Under the pieces are notes generated by a model that worked only from the letters and a program-made list of their open reading frames with translations, did not search any database and was not told the origin of the DNA. DNA of 53,857 nucleotides from an uncultured Caryophanales bacterium (GTDB lineage Bacteria; Bacillota_I; Bacilli_A; RF39; UBA660). Made by a program: the position numbers and the translations under genes. The stretch is taken from NCBI GenBank assembly GCA_946539445.1, contig CAMNHK010000007.1, positions 1-53,857 on the forward strand. Reading direction: 5' to 3'. How positions within the stretch are numbered: position 1 is the first letter of the stretch; each line of letters starts with the position of its first letter. Positions 51,608-53,857 of this stretch are shown here, piece by piece.

Positions 51608-51692
51608 ATATAAAGAATAAGGCACTAAAGAAACCTAAAACTGTCGCAATCAACATTATAATGGCAATAATTTTGATTAATTTATCACTCAC
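51606..51692 (-). CDS. Overlooked 28-residue membrane protein, DUF4044-like
   Basis: A 28-codon gene on the minus strand, with a GTG start at 51692. A strong GAGGTGAT ribosome-binding site sits 3-4 bases upstream of the GTG and a hairpin terminator follows the stop. The protein begins MSDKLIKIIAIIMLIATVLG, one membrane helix with a basic start. The KIIAIIMLIA pattern and the single helix fit the DUF4044 family of tiny Firmicute membrane proteins of unknown function. The call rests on ribosome-binding site, terminator and the family pattern; it is too short for standard gene finders. Confidence 0.72.
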   Translation of the reverse strand: MSDKLIKIIAIIMLIATVLGFFSALFFI

Positions 51693-51797
51693 AATATCAC
51701 CTCACGATAACATTATAAGATAATTGTAGAAAAAAGTAAAATGCTTTTCTACTATCTTCTAACAGAAATCGAATATATATTAATAGGTGAGAAGAGA

Positions 51798-52388
51798 ATG
51801 AGGATATTAAAACAAAACAAATTATTAAGTCTATTAGCAGGAATAACCATATTAGTATGGATAATAAGTATATTTCTCCCTGCAATACTACCACAAGAAA
51901 GTAAAAAAATCATATCTCAAAATATAGAAAGAATGGTAGGGGAATATCAAAATAATCAAATCAGTACTTTCAAAAACTATCGACAAGAAGGACTGAAAGA
52001 TATAGAAATAACTAGTATTCTTTGGATATTTGGAATTTCAATCATAGGATTACCCATTGAAATATTCGTATACAATACAAAAGTACTATTATTAGGAATG
52101 GAACTCTCATCTTATATAAGGAATTGGAAAGTAGGGGGAGTTCTCTTTGGAGTGCTCTATTTTATTCCAAAAATAATTAAAATAGGACTATGGTTTTTAT
52201 TAGAATTATATGCTTCCTATTATTCTATTTCATTAATAAAGAATATATTTTTAAAGAAAAATATAGATATTAAAAAAGCTACCACACGATATACAAAACT
52301 CCTATTTATATTAACAATAATACTATGGATAACTTTAACACTAGAGATATGGATATTACCTAAACTAATTAGAATTTTTTTATCATAA
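51798..52388 (+). CDS. SpoIIM-like membrane protein
   Basis: A 196-residue membrane protein with about five helices. SILWIFGISIIGLPIEIFVYNTKVLLLGMELSSYIRNWKVGGVLFGVLYFIPKI matches the conserved core of stage II sporulation protein M (PF01944 type), which in spore formers helps engulf the forespore with SpoIID and SpoIIP. Those partners are not here. AGGTGAGAAG precedes the ATG at 51798; the longer frame to 51741 has no support. In non-sporulating relatives the family probably acts in septal peptidoglycan or membrane organisation. Confidence 0.82.
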   Translation: MRILKQNKLLSLLAGITILVWIISIFLPAILPQESKKIISQNIERMVGEYQNNQISTFKNYRQEGLKDIEITSILWIFGISIIGLPIEIFVYNTKVLLLGMELSSYIRNWKVGGVLFGVLYFIPKIIKIGLWFLLELYASYYSISLIKNIFLKKNIDIKKATTRYTKLLFILTIILWITLTLEIWILPKLIRIFLS

Positions 52389-52413
52389 AAAAGAAAAAAG
52401 TGTCAATTTACAC

Positions 52414-52442
52414 TTGATATTTTACATTGAAAGAAATATAAT
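52414..52442 (+). promoter_or_regulatory. Promoter with nearby repeats
   Basis: TTGATA (52414-52419), a 17-base spacer, TATAAT (52437-52442). Direct repeats TTTACA lie at 52408-52413 and 52421-52426, around the -35, and AAGTGT...ACACTT (52398-52415) overlaps it. Confidence 0.7.
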
Positions 52443-52463
52443 TATGTTAGGAGGGTAAAAAAC

Positions 52464-53231
52464 ATGAAAGAATTGAATGTTGTACTAACAGAATTAGGAA
52501 TTAGCAAGGTGCGTTTAGCAAAATATCTAGGTGTATCTAGACAGATGCTTTATAATTATTTAGGAATTGAAGATATCAATAATTGGCCTAAAGAAAAAGC
52601 AGCTAAATTATTAAGTTTATTAAACATCGAAGATATGAGTGAAATCAATAATATTAAAATTACAGGAGAATATATTATTGAAGTAGAAAATCGCCTTAAT
52701 GAAGGAGTAAAAGATTCTTCCAATAAAGAAGTAATTGCAGATTTAAAAGGATTTAATAAAAAAGAACAAGAATTGCTATCCGACATCATTAACCTTTTAA
52801 AAGAAAAGTTAGCCAATGACAAAACCAAAAATACATATAATACCTATGTATATTTATATCAATTCTTACAATCAATGGAAACAACCGATGAATTAAAATA
52901 TATTTTAGCTTATATGTCTAAATCTCTAGGATTTACAGATCCAATGGAGTTTAACTTTAACAAAGACAAACAATTTATTTTTGAAAGTATTATGTTTAGT
53001 GCAATGACTCTATACAACAATGGAGGAGCATCTAAAAACAAACTAGGCGAATCTCACAAACGTTTTGTTCAAAATATTGAGCAAAAGAAAGAAGAAAAAT
53101 TATCTCGTACACAAGAGTTAAATACCGTAAAGATTCAAGCCTTAAAAGAATTAGGATATACAGAAATCAGTGAGGATAATGCCAAAGAAGTATTTGAAAA
53201 AATAGCCGAAATTCAATCTAGAAAAGTATAA
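52464..53231 (+). CDS. HTH DNA-binding protein
   Basis: A 255-residue soluble protein. The N-terminus is a helix-turn-helix (LTELGISKVRLAKYLGVSRQMLYNYLG), followed by a helical region rich in charged residues (KEVIADLKGFNKKEQELLSDIINLLKEKL) and a longer C-terminal domain with many helices. It is probably a transcription factor that controls its own promoter. TAGGAGGG precedes the ATG and a hairpin follows. The C-terminal part is not a known ligand-binding domain to me. Confidence 0.78.
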   Translation: MKELNVVLTELGISKVRLAKYLGVSRQMLYNYLGIEDINNWPKEKAAKLLSLLNIEDMSEINNIKITGEYIIEVENRLNEGVKDSSNKEVIADLKGFNKKEQELLSDIINLLKEKLANDKTKNTYNTYVYLYQFLQSMETTDELKYILAYMSKSLGFTDPMEFNFNKDKQFIFESIMFSAMTLYNNGGASKNKLGESHKRFVQNIEQKKEEKLSRTQELNTVKIQALKELGYTEISEDNAKEVFEKIAEIQSRKV

Positions 53232-53260
53232 AAAATATATAAATCTTTATATATTTTTTT
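53230..53260 (+). terminator. Intrinsic terminator
   Basis: An AT-only hairpin, AAAAAATATATAA against TTATATATTTTTT, with a T-tract, directly after the HTH gene. Confidence 0.75.
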
Positions 53261-53274
53261 AATAAGAGGAAGTT

Positions 53275-53787
53275 ATGAAAAAAAAGAGAAAGCACAAAAT
53301 TACATTAATTGAGATTTTAGCACTCATATTAATCACTAGTATTATCCTAATAATAGCAATACCAGAGATAATATCTGCAACACATAAAAGAATAACATCA
53401 GCCACATTTGAAACAACCTTAGAAAAACATGGATTTACAGTAACAACAGAAAATACTTACACAAACTCAGAGTGGGGTTATACACAAAGTGCCGATGCCA
53501 TCAGTCCAGATAAAAAATTTCATATGAAATATTATCAATTTAGCACACCAAGTAAAGCCAAAGCCTTTTATAAAGATCGTATAAAAATCATAAAAGTCAA
53601 AGAAGAAATAAAGCCAGAGATAGAGAAGAGTAGGGAGAGAATAGGAATAGAGTCCTATAAACAAACAACCGATACAACCTATCATAAAGTGCTAAGATAT
53701 GGAACAACAATTATTTGGTTAGAAGATTCTAAAAAAGAAAATGAACGTTTAATAGAAAAAATATTCGAAGAATTACAAGATCAGTAA
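53275..53787 (+). CDS. Pilin-like membrane protein
   Basis: A 170-residue protein. After a basic start (MKKKRKHK) comes ITLIEILALILITSIILIIAIPEII, which resembles the type IV prepilin N-terminus (FTLIEL...AIP) with the conserved glutamate E13 five residues into the hydrophobic stretch, but without the usual glycine or alanine just before the phenylalanine. The outer domain (about 32-170) is soluble, with WGYTQS and a lysine-rich helix. It may be a pseudopilin or an N-anchored protein that resembles one. GAGGAAG precedes the ATG. A hairpin overlaps the stop. Confidence 0.75.
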   Translation: MKKKRKHKITLIEILALILITSIILIIAIPEIISATHKRITSATFETTLEKHGFTVTTENTYTNSEWGYTQSADAISPDKKFHMKYYQFSTPSKAKAFYKDRIKIIKVKEEIKPEIEKSRERIGIESYKQTTDTTYHKVLRYGTTIIWLEDSKKENERLIEKIFEELQDQ

Positions 53788-53796
53788 TTCTTTTTT
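53768..53796 (+). terminator. Intrinsic terminator containing the stop codon
   Basis: AAGAATTAC (53768-53776), loop AAGATCA, GTAATTCTT (53784-53792), T. The TAA stop lies in the 3' arm. Confidence 0.85.
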
Positions 53797-53806
53797 ATGA
53801 ATTATA

Positions 53807-53835
53807 TTTTCACAAAAGAGATTCTATAGTATAAT
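53807..53835 (+). promoter_or_regulatory. Promoter of a gene beyond the window
   Basis: TTTTCA (53807-53812), 17 bases, TATAAT (53830-53835). The gene it drives lies past 53857. Confidence 0.55.
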
Positions 53836-53857
53836 AAGAATAGATAAAGATAGAAAA

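Noticed and set aside
1-53857. CRISPR arrays, insertion sequences, prophage
   Set aside because: No regular repeat-spacer pattern, no transposase or integrase frame and no terminal inverted repeats were found by eye.

Overview
The window is a compact, AT-rich stretch from a low-G+C Gram-positive bacterium. Tryptophan is encoded by TGG and TGA is used as a stop, so the code is standard rather than mycoplasmal. Genes for cell-wall synthesis (murC, alr, a VanY-type carboxypeptidase, an LCP-like protein), a T-box in front of aspS, small CotF-like and SpoIIM-like proteins and a PPxTG-type surface anchor all suggest an uncultured Bacilli lineage near Erysipelotrichales/RF39, probably from a gut habitat. 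That placement is inference. No transposase, phage gene, integrase or CRISPR array is visible, and the region reads as ordinary chromosome rich in lineage-specific membrane and secreted proteins.

Layout. 1-2.4 kb: end of an ABC ATPase, its permease and a surface protein. 2.4-6.3 kb: small uncharacterised membrane genes around an AlkD-like DNA repair gene. 6.4-13.7 kb: CDF zinc exporter, MEMO-AMMECR1 fusion, VanY-type peptidase, lipoprotein, transglutaminase-like protein and a glycosyltransferase. 13.7-15.8 kb: a complete promoter, Asp T-box and aspS. 15.8-20.4 kb: unknown protein, kinase-like protein, PAP2 phosphatase and an OmpR-type two-component system. 20.4-28.6 kb: possible small RNA, alr, DUF362, mgtE, a putative zincin with DUF1846, a second transglutaminase-like protein and a GT2. 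28.7-35.4 kb: YccF, thymidine kinase, LRR protein, a third transglutaminase-like protein and a large membrane protein. 35.5-42 kb: two fused ABC ATPase-permeases and an acyl-CoA-ligase-like enzyme. 42-48 kb: membrane HTH protein, ZIP transporter, queH, murC and a degenerate LCP protein. 48-53.8 kb: tRNA-Glu(CUC), a putative permease, two CotF-like proteins, an MBL hydrolase, an overlooked 28-residue membrane protein, a SpoIIM-like protein, an HTH protein and a pilin-like protein.

Two architectural habits run through the window. Promoters often carry an extended -10 of the form TATGATATAAT about 25-30 bases before the start codon. Almost every transcription unit ends in a short hairpin plus T-tract that often contains the stop codon itself. 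Several terminators sit between convergent genes and can serve both strands.

The most interesting signal is around the two-component system. A TTTAAT-N5-TTTAAT direct repeat lies just before the regulator gene, and a near-identical repeat lies just after the kinase gene. Each is 10 bases upstream of a -10-like hexamer. The second repeat precedes about 190 bases with no convincing gene that end in a strong terminator, which resembles the CiaR/csRNA arrangement of streptococci and suggests a regulator-controlled small RNA.
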